A stretch of DNA of 64,000 nucleotides. Origin: Cunninghamella blakesleeana. Taxonomy: Eukaryota; Mucoromycota; Mucoromycetes; Mucorales; Cunninghamellaceae. The DNA is taken from the NCBI GenBank assembly GCA_017871115.1, contig JAFCIZ010000006.1, forward strand, positions 1,550,001 through 1,614,000. Direction: 5' to 3'. The notes under the pieces were generated by a model. The model was given only the letters and a program-made list of their open reading frames with translations, searched no databases and was not told the DNA's origin. Each line of letters begins with the position of its first letter. The first letter of the stretch is position 1. This document shows, in pieces, positions 1-12,831 of the stretch. The position numbers were made by a program, and so were the translations under genes.

Positions 1-994
1 CAAACAGGTGTTTATTTAAATTGCCAAGAAACCTTGTAGTGTAAATATATAAACACGTTTATTTTTAACAAAATGAGGTGATTGGATTTAATGGATGATC
101 ATTTTATTTTACATTTTTTATTTTATACATATTTATACATTTTACTATATATATATAAACTCTGTTTTGATCGGTTCTTTAACAATGATTATAATCCTCT
201 ACCCTGTTACTATTTTTGTACTTTTATATAAAAACAAAACTCTCATAATGGTATGCATTTAGCCTAGATGGTTCTCTGCTTCTAATTACTAAATTACTCT
301 TGGTTCAAATATGTCTACATATATATATATACTATTTTAAAATGTTTTTATTACTATATATTAAATAAATATAAATAAATAAAATCAGTAAAAATGTCTT
401 TATTACTTTGTATTCCAGAAAAAAAAAGTATTAGGAATTAACAATATATTATGATTTTTTTTTTTTTTTTTGAGTGATTGACGCTTTTTCAGTTTTTTTA
501 GTTGAAATAGATTTATTTTGTTTTCTTTAATAAGAGTATTTTGGCCTTCAAAGTAAAATAATTGATAGGCAAGAAACTAGGTACTCTTCGCCCAAAATGA
601 CATCCTTCTCCCACTACTGTCAGTGCTCTTTGCTTCGTTAAAAAAAAAAAAAGGTATTTGTCTCTTTTTTTTTTGTAATTACTTAGCATTCCTAAATTTA
701 AAGAGAGAATTTGTATATAAATAAATAAAAATAATTTGTACCATTATATAATATAAAAAAATATGCATGATGTATAATACTTTATGGTTTATTATTATTA
801 TTATTTTTGTTAAAAAATTAAATTTTATTGCTTTAATAATACACAATTTTATTCATTACATTTCTTTTTTTATTTTTCTTTTGGTGGTATATTTAAAATA
901 AATTCATATGAATAAAAATAAAAACTTATGCATAAAATAATGCATAAATATATATATATATGCTGTATGTATAATTATAATAATATACTATAAA
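1..994. other. AT-rich intergenic region, no gene seen
   Basis: Stops are dense in all frames, with homopolymer A/T runs and short TA and TTA microsatellites. I see no coding exon, tRNA or LTR similarity. The last ~100 bases probably include the 3' UTR of the Swc5 gene on the minus strand. Confidence 0.5.
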
Positions 995-1979
995 TTAAGG
1001 TTGTTTTTTAGATTGTCTTTGACCTTGCTTTAAATCATTTAATCTTCGATCATCGACCCTTTGTAAAAATGCTACTTTTTCTGTATAACCATCTTTATTC
1101 TTGTATTTCAAATCTTCCTTAATACCTTCACGCTCAACATACCCTTGCCAATCCAATCTGCTTTTATCTAATGTATTCATTTTTGGTACTTTGATATTAT
1201 ATTGTGATACTAGGCTTGATAAATTTGATTTTGGTCGTTGGATTTTATTTTTTGCTTGTGTAGGTAATACTCTATATGTTTGAATAAAAAAAATAATAAA
1301 AACATTAAATTTAATCAACATTCATACATATAAATATATACATTACCTTGGTGATGAATCATCCTTATTAGATTCGTTCTCTCTCTTATCTTGATCTTTA
1401 GTTTGATTAGCTGTAGAGGAAATATCGTCTAATGGTTGTTGTTGTTGTAACTTATTATTAGGATCATTTTTATTATTGTTATTTATGTTTTGGTTCATTT
1501 CTGCCCATAAAGCGTCTACTTTAGCCTTGCGATCGGATTCTTGTCTATTATAAATAAAATAAGTTAAATGAAACTACCATATGCATATGATTTATCACTC
1601 TTCTTCTTTGCTTAAAAGAATCACATATATACTATCTCTTATTTAATAAGACACTACCTGCTACGCTTAGAATCATTTCCTTCAGCTTCCAAAGATCGCT
1701 TTTTATTATTGCTATTATCTTTTGAATCCACATTATCACTATTGACGTCTTCGTTAACACTATTCTCGTCACTATCAGATATGTCCTGATCGTCTTCACT
1801 TTCTACTAAATAATAATATTCAAAGATCCTTTTAGTTCACTATTCTTTTTATATGTTTATATTCATATATACAATAATAATAATAATAATAATAATTTAC
1901 CATCTTCTGGGAAAAAATCAGAATCTTCTTCTTCATCAGAAGAATAAATATCTTCAGTTAATTTTTTTAATTCAGACAT
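995..1979 (-). CDS. SWC5: Swc5 / CFDP1-like SWR1-complex subunit (BCNT domain)
   Basis: Four exons on the minus strand (about 1979-1901, 1805-1658, 1544-1347, 1271-995) join in frame. The N-terminus is acidic (TEDIYSSDEEEDSDFFPEDG, then further Asp/Ser-rich stretches), as expected for an H2A-H2B-binding tail. The C-terminus is a clear BCNT domain containing MNTLDKSRLDWQGYV and KDGYTEKVAFLQRVDDRR. Members of this family are subunits of the SWR1 remodeller, which puts H2A.Z into chromatin, so a nuclear role is inferred. The start is the first ATG of the acidic exon and faces Tim22 across a 264-bp divergent promoter. Length is about 230 aa, in the family range. The small internal exons follow GT-AG rules. 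Confidence 0.85.
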
Positions 1980-2243
1980 GGGTTAAAAATAAATGATATA
2001 ATAAAAAGATAACAATATAATATATTAATAATAATACTAAACAAGCAAGAGAGAAAAAAAAGCGTAAAAGAAAGAGCAAAAAAGTTTTTTAAACTCAAAA
2101 AATTTTCACTGTCGGAATTTATAAAAAAAAGCCTTTTTCCTCACCCTTTTTTTGACTCTACTCTTTCTTTCACTTTATTTTTTTTTTTAATACCCATATC
2201 TCTCTTTCTCTTTTTTTTTTCATATATTATATATAAAATCAAA

Positions 2244-3059
2244 ATGTCAATGCCTATGGGCCCACTTGGGAATAACAATAACAATGGAATGAGTGAATAT
2301 GAAAAACAAACTATCCTAATGATGCAACAGGCTATGGAATCTTGCGTTACTAAAGTCTTAATGGCTGGTACTGCAGGTAATAATAAAAAATATTTGACAA
2401 CCTATACAAATAAATATATAGCAATAAAAATTAATAATAGTAATAATACAAGATTCAACAAAAATTATTTTTTTTATGAAAACTCACATTTTATATCATT
2501 AATTTTTTAATATAAAAATATAAAAAATAAATAAGGTTTTGTTATGGGTGGTGCTTTTGGTTTATTTATGTCTTCTTTTGAATATGCTGGACCAACTGTT
2601 AATGAAGAACTTGTTCAACAATCAACAAAACAGCAACTTAAAACAGCTTTTAAAGATATGGGTTCAAGGTCATGGTCTATGGCTAAAAACTTTGCTGTAG
2701 TAGGTGCTATTTATTCAGGATCAGAATGTGCAATAGAATCAGTAAGAGAATACACTTAATATAAATATATATAATACAATTATTTGTAAGATTAATATAT
2801 ACCTCTATCTATCTATTTTATGAATATTTAACATTTTTATTATTATTATTGTTGTTATTATTATTGTTATTATTATTATTACTATTATTATTATTATTAG
2901 TACCGAGCTAAAAATGACTTAGTAAATAGTGCAGCAGCTGGATGTTTTACAGGTGGATTATTGGCTGTTCGGGCTGGACCACAAGCTACAGCCCTTGGAT
3001 GTGCAGGGTTCAGTTTATTTAGTATTGCTATTGATAAATTTATGCATTCAAGCAGTTAG
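2244..3059 (+). CDS. TIM22: Tim22-like mitochondrial inner-membrane import channel
   Basis: Three exons (2244-2376, 2536-2741, 2901-3059) join in frame to give about 165 aa. The product has the Tim17/22/23 layout: a short Asn-rich N-terminus, then glycine-rich hydrophobic segments ([75 protein letters not shown]). The central segment [20 protein letters not shown] is characteristic of Tim22 rather than Tim17 or Tim23. Family knowledge: Tim22 is the core of the inner-membrane carrier translocase that inserts metabolite carriers. Several Cys residues (CVTK, SECAI, AGCF, LGCAG) could form the structural disulfide known in the family. A mitochondrial carrier translocase argues against a mitochondrion-less anaerobic fungus. 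Confidence 0.9.
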
Positions 3060-3427
3060 ATGATGATTCAATTTATATATATGTACAATGTTATAACAAT
3101 ATAGAATATAAATTTATAAAAAAAAAGTTATTAGTATAATTTATTTAAGATTATTGATAGTAGTAAATATTATTATTTTTTAAAATCATAATAATAATGT
3201 AAAAGTAGTAAAAATTAGAGAGGGAAAAACAATATACAAAAAAAAGGAACCATATGAATAGTTTCTAAAGCAAAATGTATAGTGGAATCATAATAATGAA
3301 AGTAAAAAATAAAATAAAAGTGTAAAAAATAATTATAGAATGCTTTTTAATATAGAAATAAAATATGGGAAGGTACATATTAAAAAAAATTTAAAAAAAT
3401 GTATAATGGAAAGAAAAAAAAAAAGGA
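3060..3427. other. Convergent intergenic spacer between Tim22 and the Osh gene
   Basis: AT-rich 3' flanks of two convergent genes, with several A runs. No coding potential is evident. Confidence 0.5.
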
Positions 3428-5267
3428 TTATTGACGTTGATGAAGAGAATCGTTATAAGTCCAAGCACCATCATCAATTTGAATTTTACCAGGCATCTTT
3501 TTAGAGAGAGCAACATTTATTTTATCATAATCACTAGAAGCTTCATCGTCTTTATGGAAAACAAATAAACTAGGTGTCCAAACTTCATTCTTTTCAGCCC
3601 TTTCTTTACGTACACCACGTTGCCAATCTTCAATTTTAGATTTTTCTATGTTAGCAGTTTGGAAGTCTTTTACTTTTAATGCTTCAGTTACTTTACCCCA
3701 TAAACGATGAGATTCAATATCTGATTGCTCTTCAATAGGAACAGTTACACGTTCAGCCATAGGTTCCCCTTCAGCATCAAAAAGTAATTCTTTCTTTGTA
3801 TCACCAGATTTTGTATAAAATGTTTGATGACTCCAACGTCCAGATATATCATAATATTCCTTTCCTTCATAAGTAACGGTTCCTTTTAAATGATTATACT
3901 CCCCTCCAAACCATGGCTTAGGTACAAATTCAATTACGGCTTGGCTACCATTATTACCAGTAATAGAACATGTGCCACCTAATTCTATATATGCTGCGCC
4001 AGTTAAAAATCCTCGGATTAATAAATATGGGAAATCAATAATGTATTGTTCATTCCATTGTTTAAGATAAAGAACAGCCCGTCCTACTTGGTCTACTTTG
4101 ATAGAGGTACCCTTAAATTTGGATTTTTGACAACCTTATTTAAAAAGAAAAAGAAAAGAAAGAAAAAAAAGAAAAAAAAAATCAATAACGGTGTGAAAAA
4201 TAATAATAATAATAATAAAAGGGGGAAAGAGGAGGATTTAATATATATTTATATACGCATTAAACTTACTATGACCATTTAAAGAGACACCAGCCTTTTC
4301 ATCTTCAAGGTAGAAAGCGCTAATAGGAGGATGATGTTTAACTTGTTCACAAATTAATTTTACATTACCTAAAGTACACTTGAATTGTTCCCCGAGAATT
4401 GGGTTATAAGGTTTCTTTTCGGTTAAACCATTAGTACAGCGTGAAGCATAACTACCCCATAAGGTAGACATAAACCATCGCACAATAGCTAACATACGTT
4501 CTATTTAAAATTAAATCATTCATAATAAAATGAAGGGAAAAAAAAGAGATTAATATAGATATATATATATATATATATTATTTAATATACTGAATAGAAA
4601 TTAATTAATATATTAGGTTAGTGTATTACCTTGAGGATCGACAGCTTCACTAATAGCCGTAAAACTAAATTACCCCAAAAATTAATAAAATAAAAAATAA
4701 TGATTTAGTCATCAAGTGGTAAAACCCTGCTTTTTTTTCCATCATTCCCTCTTTTGTTATACATAAATAAAAAGAAGCTGATATATCAAATGATGACCTC
4801 TTTTTTTTTTATTTCCTCTTTTATCTTTATGAATATTTACCATTCTGGATGATCACCCCAATAAGAACTAAAATCATTAATATTGTTATAAAAGAAAGAA
4901 AGAAAAAAGAATAAAAGTATATATTTATCAGTTAGCAATCCAATAGTGATTCACGTGCTCTTAATTATATAATAAAAGGCATTGTTTTCTATATTCGTTT
5001 TCCTATTCTTTTTGTTAAATTATATATATAAACTTACCCATATTCTAATAAAGATAATCCATTTAAAAAGAATGCAGGACAGGTTAAAGATGATAGATCG
5101 CCAGTAAAACTAATGACAGTTTTAATAAACTCTTTGAATTGACCTTTTGATTGTGATTCAACGTTATGAACTGAAAGATTATCAACGTCGTTAGCAGTTG
5201 GAGATTTTTCACCATTTTCTGCTTGTTTAGAGTCTTTTGATTTATTATTAGAAAAACCAAGCACCAT
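3428..5267 (-). CDS. Oxysterol-binding protein homologue, Osh4/Kes1-like
   Basis: About five minus-strand exons: 5267-5038, a 27-nt exon at 4867-4841, 4664-4630, 4500-4270 and 4134-3428. Together they encode an ORD-only protein of roughly 410 aa with no PH or ankyrin domain, like yeast Osh4/Kes1. The lid and entry region appear early (NGLSLLEYG, then SYWGDHPE). The ORP signature reads EQVKHHPPISAFY; the family norm is EQVSHHPP, so the two phosphate-binding His are kept and Ser is replaced by Lys. NPILGEQFKC and the C-terminal WxxGxRKERAE-type helix are also present. Family knowledge: such proteins exchange sterol and PI4P between membranes. The start is the first ATG after a stop-rich AT promoter. 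A second, more divergent paralogue lies at 50906-52770. Confidence 0.88.
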
Positions 5268-6277
5268 CTTGTATCTGTATTTAACTATTATATGCGTTTA
5301 TGTGTTTATATAAAAGAAAAAAAAAAGTGAAAGAAAAAGAAAAAGAAAAAAAAATTGAAAATTTTTCAATTTTATTTTTTAAAATAGCGGAGTAAAATTA
5401 ATCGCCTAAAATAAAATAAAATAGTATCTGGATGGATGAAATAATTTATCCATCCCATCACAAGGTATCGTCTGTGCTTTTTTTTTCATATTTACAAGTT
5501 TACCATCATTTGATACATTACTTTTTTGTTTTTTTAATTTCATTTCAAAACATATTTTCTTTTAAATAGATATAAACTATGATCATTTTTGAAACACTAC
5601 AATGGTTGATTTTTTCATATGATATATTCTTAATTTAAGCGGGTTTTTATCTCATCGGTGACTATACCCGATTTAAATAAGCCAATACATACCGAATTAG
5701 GAGGTAGTTTAGGGACATTAATCAAAAAGAGGGAAAGAAAGAGATTAGAGGCTTAGAGTTCAATATCCCATTTTTCTATCATATATGAACATTAAACAAA
5801 GAGATTAAATAAATGGATTAGAACATTATCTTATTGTTAGTATTATTTTTAATGAAGAAATCTTTTTCTTTTTATTGTTTTTCTTGTTTTATATTTATGG
5901 TAATGTCAATCAAACTCTCCGATCTAGTAAATCGTCTCCTGTTTTTATATAACATGTTAGTATCTCAATTAATAAAACCTGATGGCTACACCAATATTTT
6001 GATTTAATTTCTCAGATCATTGCACCTTTTTTTTTTATTGGCTATCATTTTATAACAATACTATTCATATTTAAATCAATCAAGTTCATAATTTTAGAAC
6101 TCTTAATGGCATGAATTAAAAGAATTACTGTGACTAGGTTTAGGTTTTTTTAACGCGGAACCGCGTTTAATTTTTTTCGAACTCCAAATTTTTTTACTTC
6201 TAATTTTTTTACCCTTAGTTTTTTACTTTTTCTCTCTTCAATTCTTTTTTTATTTTATTCTAATTATTTTAATAATA
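5268..6277. promoter_or_regulatory. Divergent intergenic region between the Osh gene and SPT16
   Basis: About 1 kb with no ORF of note. It should hold the promoters of both flanking genes. It is pyrimidine-rich in the last 100 bases before the SPT16 ATG. The one strikingly GC-rich patch is the palindrome at 6152-6167, listed separately. A possible short non-coding transcript cannot be excluded. Confidence 0.5.
6152..6167. promoter_or_regulatory. GC-rich inverted repeat upstream of SPT16
   Basis: AACGCGG-AA-CCGCGTT has 7-bp perfect arms and a 2-bp centre. It lies about 110 bp upstream of the SPT16 ATG in an otherwise AT-only stretch. Each arm contains ACGCG, the core of the MCB element used by fungal Mbp1-type G1/S factors. 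A regulatory role is inferred. Confidence 0.45.
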
Positions 6278-6810
6278 ATGGTTAACGTTGATATCGATCC
6301 AAAATCTTTTCAGAAACGAGTCAAATTTTTAAATTCACAATGGAAGGTATATAGATAAAAATCAATAATTATACTATAACCTATAAAAAAAATAACCTCA
6401 ATATATTAATAATAACTTTTTATATAAAAAAAAATTTTTTTTCAGAGTCAAACTAATGCAGAATTATTCCAAAACACTGACGCCATCTTACTTCTGTTGG
6501 GTGACGATGATCATCAAAATCCTTATCGTAAATCAGCAGCTTTACAGGTAAACTCAGTTCTTTACACATTATTTTTTGTCTAATAATAAGAATTATTATA
6601 ATCATAATGAACACAGTTATAATTATGTCATTATATCATGTTCACAGTCTTTGTTTATCTTTAATAATAAATATTTATTTATATATATAGACTTGGTTAT
6701 ATGGTTATCCCATGTATCAAACCCTCGTATTGTTAACTCCTGAAAAAATCACCTTTGTAACTAGCAGTAAAAAAGGTAAATATATAAATATGGCTAGAGA
6801 AATGGAATTA

Positions 6811-6841
<31 letters not shown>

Positions 6842-8993
6842 GGCATATAAAAAATAAAGAAAGAAAAAGATACTAAACGGATATAAATATATACGTATAT
6901 ATATATTATAGCTAGCGTACTTGAACCTTTAAAAAGAGACACTTCATTAAACGTTGAAATTATTCAAAGAGGAAAAGTTTTAGAAGATAATATAGATCTA
7001 TATATACCTTTAGCTGAATCTTTGGATCAAGTAAAACTTTTATATTTCCTCATTTATTTTTAAAAAAAATATGTATGTACGAATTAATAACCTTTAATAT
7101 ATTTATTTATCATCTTTCTATATATAGAAACGTGTAGGTATTCTTGCCAAGGATATATATAAAGGAAAGAACGTTGATGAATGGAACAAAGCAGTATCTA
7201 AAGCCAACAAATCATATGAAGAAGTAGACATTACACAAGCTATTTCAGCATGTCTTGCTTCTAAAGATGAAGAAGAAATTGTAGGTTTTTATTATTATTT
7301 TATTCTGATTTTATTTTTAAGAAGAGGAAAGAAAAAAAAAAGTATAGTATGTTCTATTTATAAATTATTAATTATAATATTTTTTTATTTAGAAAAATAT
7401 GCGCATTGCTGCAAAACTTAGCTCTAACATGATGAAATATTATTTTACTGAAGAAATGTCAACAATCATTGATGAAGAAAAAAAAGTATCTCATGAAAAA
7501 TTATCTGAACTAACTGAAACATTCCTAGAAGATGCTTTGAGTAATCCAAATGACGCAAAACGTATTCGATTCCCTTCTGAAGTAGGTTTATTTTATACCA
7601 ATTTAGTTTATTATTATTATTATATTTTTTTTAAAAAAAAAAAAAAAGATATATAAAATGATAGGATAAAATAATCTTATTTATTTATACTTTTTTTTAG
7701 ATCGAACATAAAGATGATGTTGAATGGTGTTATACGCCTATTATTCAAAGTGGAGGTAAATATGATTTAAGGTCCTCAGCATTATCTAACAATGATAATT
7801 TACATAGTGGTGTCATTTTATGCTCCTTGGGTGTACGTTATAAATATTACTGCTCTAATATTGGACGTACATTTTTAATTGATCCAACTAAAACACAAGA
7901 AAAAAATTACGAATTTTTATTGGAATTACAACATCGTGTCATGGAAACCATTCGTGATGGAGTTAAAATCAAAGACATTTATTTAACAGCCTTATCCTAT
8001 ATTAAAAATAAACGACCTGATTTAGAAGCTCACTTCACTAAAAATGCTGGATTTGCAATGGGTATTGAATTTCGTGAATCCAACTATGTATTAAATAGTA
8101 AAAACTTACGTGAACTTAAATCTGGTATGGTACTTAATGTATCTATTGGATTTGATGGGTTGGAAAACAAAGAAGCAACTGATGAGCGCAGCAAAAAATA
8201 TTCACTTCTTATTGTTGATACAGTCCGAGTTACCAATGAAATACCTATACCATTAACAGAATGCAGTAAACGATTAAATGAAGTATCTTATTTTATTAAA
8301 GAAGATGAAAGTATGGATGCAAATGAAAATAATAATAATGAAAAATCTGGAGAAGGGAAATCACAAGGAAAGAACAACAACAGCAATACATCTTCATCAA
8401 GTCGATCTATGAAAAAGGAACCTGCACCCAAAACAGCTATTTTGCGTAGTAAATTTAGAAGCGAAGATCAAGATGAAGAAACAAAAGAACAAAGACGGAA
8501 AGAACATCAAAAACAACTATTTGCTCAAAAACATGCCGATGGTCTGGCTAGATTCTCAGAGGATCAACAAGCTGGTGATGATGATCGAAAACCAGTATTT
8601 AGAAGATTTGAAAGTTATAGATCAGAAGCCAAATTACCTAGGGAAGTGAAAGACTTGAGGGTAAGTGCATATTAATAATAATGGATCATAGATAATAAAG
8701 GCGATGGATATAGGTTTTTAATTTATTGATTTATTATTTTAAAAACCATATATATATATATATATAGATAATTGTAGATAAACGAAATGATACTGTTATT
8801 CTTCCAATTTATGGTATGGCTGTACCTTTCCATATATCCACTCTTAAAACTGCAAGTAAAAGTGATGAAGGTGAATTTGTTATGTTAAGATTCAATTTTG
8901 TTACTCCTGGTCAAGCTGGCAATAAGAAAGATGATTTAGTAAGTTGAAATAAAAACAAAAATATTATTATTATCATTATTTTGAATATGATTG

Positions 8994-9057
<64 letters not shown>

Positions 9058-9660
9058 TTCTTTTTCTTTTTTTCCCTTTTATTAAATAATAATAGCCATT
9101 TGATGATGCTAATGCTATGTTTGTACGTGCCTTAACCTTCAGAAGTGCCAATATAACAAGAATGGCTGAAATATACCGTGATATTACTGAATTAAAGAAA
9201 AATGCTGTTAAAAAGGAAGCTCAAAGAAAAGAAATGGCAGACGTTGTTGAACAAGATAATCTTATCCAAATTAAAGGAAGACGTCCATTAAGATTACCAG
9301 AAGTATATGTTCGTCCACAATTAGATGGTAAACGATTGCCTGGTGAATTAGAAATTCATCAAAATGGTTTAAGATATCAATCTATTCGGTCCGATAATTC
9401 ATTCAGTAAGTTATTGAAAAATAAATAAATAAAAATATAAACATATGAACATTTTTGTTCATCAATTTCTTTTATTTATTTATTTTATCTATTTATTCAT
9501 TAATAACATAGATATTCTATTCAGTAATGTCAAACATCTCTTCTTCCAACCATGCGATAATGAACTTTTAGTATTAATCCACGTTCATCTTAAAAATCCC
9601 GTACTTATTGGAAAAAAGAAAACCAAGGTAAAAATTATTAGTAATTTTTATTATTATTTT

Positions 9661-9695
<35 letters not shown>

Positions 9696-10605
9696 TAAAC
9701 ATCATCTATTTATATGACTCATATATATATTATTTTTTACCTTATTTTAGGATATCCAATTCTATCGTGAAGCATCTGAAATTCAATATGATGAAACTGG
9801 TAATAAACGACGACGACACATTTATGGTGATGAAGATGAATTAGAATCAGAACTTGAAGAACGTAGAAGAAGAGCCAACCTTAACACTGAATTCAAATCA
9901 TTCACAGAAAAAATTGCTGAAGCCGTAAGTTTAAATATATATAATAGTAATAATAGTAGTAGTTAACATAACAGGTGACAATGATAATTTAATTAACGAT
10001 AAAATATATATTTTTTAGAGTGATGATCGTATTGAAGTTGATATTCCCTTCAGAGAACTTGGTTTCCAAGGTGTACCATTCCGTACCAACGTCTTATTAC
10101 AACCTACAACAGATTGTTTAGTACAATTAACAGATCAACCATTCTTAGTAGTTACTTTATCTGAAATAGAAATTGCTCATCTTGAACGTGTACAATTTGG
10201 ATTAAAGAACTTTGATCTTGTATTTGTCTTTAAAGATTTTCAACGTCCACCTATTCAAATCAATACTATCCCAATGACTCAGTTAGATAATGTTAAAGAT
10301 TGGTTAGAGTAAGCATCGACAAAAATAACCATAATCATAAATTTAAATTTATAAAAAAAAAAAAAGAAAAAGAGAGATTTGTTTAGATTATAACATTATG
10401 AAAAAAAAAATTATTTTTTCTTTTAAAAAAAATAGTTCTGTAGAGGTAGCATTTACTGAAGGCCCTGTTAATTTGAATTGGGGTATGATTATGAAAACCA
10501 TCAATGAAAATCCTGCAGAATTCTTTAGAGATCGTGGATGGGGCTTTTTATCTGCCAGATCCGATGTAAATAAAATAGAACCAGAATAGACACATATATA
10601 CATAT

Positions 10606-10653
<48 letters not shown>

Positions 10654-11186
10654 GGATGATATAGCTGAAAATGATTAACATAAAAATCATTTTTCTCTTT
10701 CTTTCACTATTTTATAGGATGAAGGCTCTGATGATGAATCTGATCCTGAAAGTGAATTTGAAATAAGTTCTGAAGAATTAGAAGAAAGCTCAAGCGAAGA
10801 AAGTGATTTTGCTTCAGAAGCATCAGAATCTGAATCTGAAGAAGAACTATCTGATTCTGGCGAAGGTAAATAAATATTAATGATGATCACAATAATAGCG
10901 ATAATAATATAGACGATGATAAATTAGCCACAAACAAGTGTATTTTTTACAAAGTTATTTATATATATATTATTTATTTATTAAAAAAAATAGACTGGGA
11001 TGAAATGGAAGAAAAAGCAAGAAAATGTAAGAAATATAAAAAATAAAATTGTTTTAAGACACATACATCATTATATATTTATGCTTATAAATACATCTAT
11101 ATTTATTTTTTATAGCTGATGAACGAAAGCAGCTCAAACGAAATAATGATTCTGCACCACCACAGAGAAAAAAGGTTAGACGTTAA
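6278..11186 (+). CDS. SPT16: FACT complex subunit Spt16 (histone chaperone)
   Basis: About 16 exons give a protein of ~1,040 aa, close to yeast Spt16. It starts [20 protein letters not shown]. The N-terminal aminopeptidase-P-like lobe follows ([24 protein letters not shown]). The catalytically dead M24 pita-bread fold occupies roughly residues 190-450 ([52 protein letters not shown]). A charged linker leads into the dimerisation and Mid domains ([59 protein letters not shown]). The tail is very acidic and Ser-rich with a basic KRNNDS...RKKVRR end. Family knowledge: with Pob3 it binds H2A-H2B and H3-H4 to open and rebuild nucleosomes during transcription and replication. The largest exon is 7701-8660. 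Several introns carry long TA or TG microsatellites. Confidence 0.95.
9000..9056. repeat. Compound (TA)n(TG)n microsatellite in an SPT16 intron
   Basis: About 13 TA units run directly into about 14 TG units. The tract sits in the intron between the exons ending near 8938 and starting near 9096. Alternating purine-pyrimidine tracts of this kind can adopt Z-DNA and are length-variable. Shorter TA tracts occur in other SPT16 introns (9664-9696, 10617-10650). Confidence 0.85.
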
Positions 11187-11368
11187 ATGAATCCCCGCTC
11201 TCGGATCCAATCATTCAGTTAAAAAAAATTTTAATGATTCGCTAGATTCGCATTGGTTTATTTAAAAAGCCTCTTTTTTTTAAAAAAAATAAAAATACTT
11301 TTTTATTATTTCTCCTTTTTTCTCTCACTTATTTTTTTATTTTATAAAAAACAAAACAAATATTAATA

Positions 11369-12831
11369 ATGTCTTATCGTCCTTGTTATAGATGTGGTGA
11401 ACGTATGTATTATATATATATCATTTTTTTTCCTATAAAAGAAAAGAATACAAATATAATAAAAAGGTCCACTTTGCAAAAAAATCGTCTACTTTAAAAA
11501 AGTCGTCGAATAAAAAAAAACACGTATTATTAATGTACTAGTTAAACGCTCACACATATTAAACGATACTTTTTATTTTTTATTTTCCCTCTTTTTAATA
11601 TACAGCTGGCCATCAAGCTCGTGATTGTGAAAAATCCGAATCTGTTTGGTAACTATTGATATATTTATTTATTTTAACTAATATTATAAACACACAAAAC
11701 ATAAATATATACGAATTAGCCTTTTCTTTTCTTTTTTTTTAATACTAATTATTGTATTCTTTTTTTTTGATTACTTATTAATAATAGTTACAATTGTCAA
11801 CGCGAAGGTCATCTTAGCAAAGACTGGTAAAGAAAAATATTTATTACCAGCTATTTATTTTACTTTATACTAATATGATTAAATATATTTTTATGAATAT
11901 TATTATTATTATATTAGTACCGAAGCTCGTGCTGAAAAACTCTGCTATAAGTGTAATCAACCTGGTCACTTGGTAAGTAATATATAGATATTTATTACAA
12001 TTACGATTATTTAAAAAAAATCATTAATGTATTTATTCCATTTTATTTATTTTATTATATTAGTCTCGCGAATGTCCTGATGCCCCTCAAGAAGAATATA
12101 GCGGACCTTCTTGTTATAACGTAAGTTTTTTTATAATACTGTTGCTATGATGTTGATAACTATGATGAATATAATGATCGGTTGATTAATTATTATTATT
12201 ATTATTGTATTTTATTTTATTAAATTAACCATTGAATTACCATAGTGTGGTAAGACTGGTCACATCTCTCGTAACTGTAACAGCAACCGTTCTTTCAGTA
12301 ATAACAACTCTCGCTCATGTTATAACTGTGGTGAATCTGGTCACTTAAGTCGCGAGTAAGTTTAATTTATTTTCTTATATAATGTTATATATATATACTT
12401 GATATGATATTGATATATTATTATTATTTACTTATAATATAGCTGTCCTAATGGTAGCGGTAACCAATCCGGTCAAAAATGTTATAACTGTGGTGTAAGT
12501 ATTATTTTTATTATTTGTGATGGTCATAATGATTGTTTTTTTAAAAAAGAATATTATTTATAATGATCACGATGGTTAACTTTTTATCTATTTATTTTCA
12601 TTGCTTTTATTTTATAGGGTTTCGGTCATATCTCTAAAGAATGTGAACAACCTCAACAAGCTAAGGTTTGTTATAAATGCCAACAACCCGGACACATTGT
12701 AAGCATTATTTTTTTTATTTTATTTTATTAAAAAAAATACTAGATAAATAATATATGCGTGTTTTGAATTTAATAATAACCATATAATTTTTATTTAATT
12801 ATAGTCTCGTGATTGTCCCCAAGAAGCTTAA
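11369..12831 (+). CDS. GIS2: Gis2/CNBP-type protein with seven CCHC zinc knuckles
   Basis: Nine short exons join in frame to about 170 aa, starting MSYRPCYRCGE. Seven CX2CX4HX4C knuckles can be read in order: CYRCGEPGHQARDC, CYNCQREGHLSKDC, CYKCNQPGHLSREC, CYNCGKTGHISRNC, CYNCGESGHLSRDC, CYNCGGFGHISKEC and CYKCQQPGHISRDC. The protein ends RDCPQEA. Seven knuckles match yeast Gis2 and human CNBP. Family knowledge: these proteins bind G-rich single-stranded RNA or DNA, associate with ribosomes and promote cap-independent or stress translation; the location is cytosolic. Introns interrupt almost every knuckle, several at equivalent positions. Codon use is richer in C-ending codons than the neighbours, suggesting high expression. 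Confidence 0.95.

Noticed and set aside
9000..9056. TA/TG tract considered as a CRISPR-like or regulatory array
   Set aside because: Simple microsatellite within an intron; no spacers.
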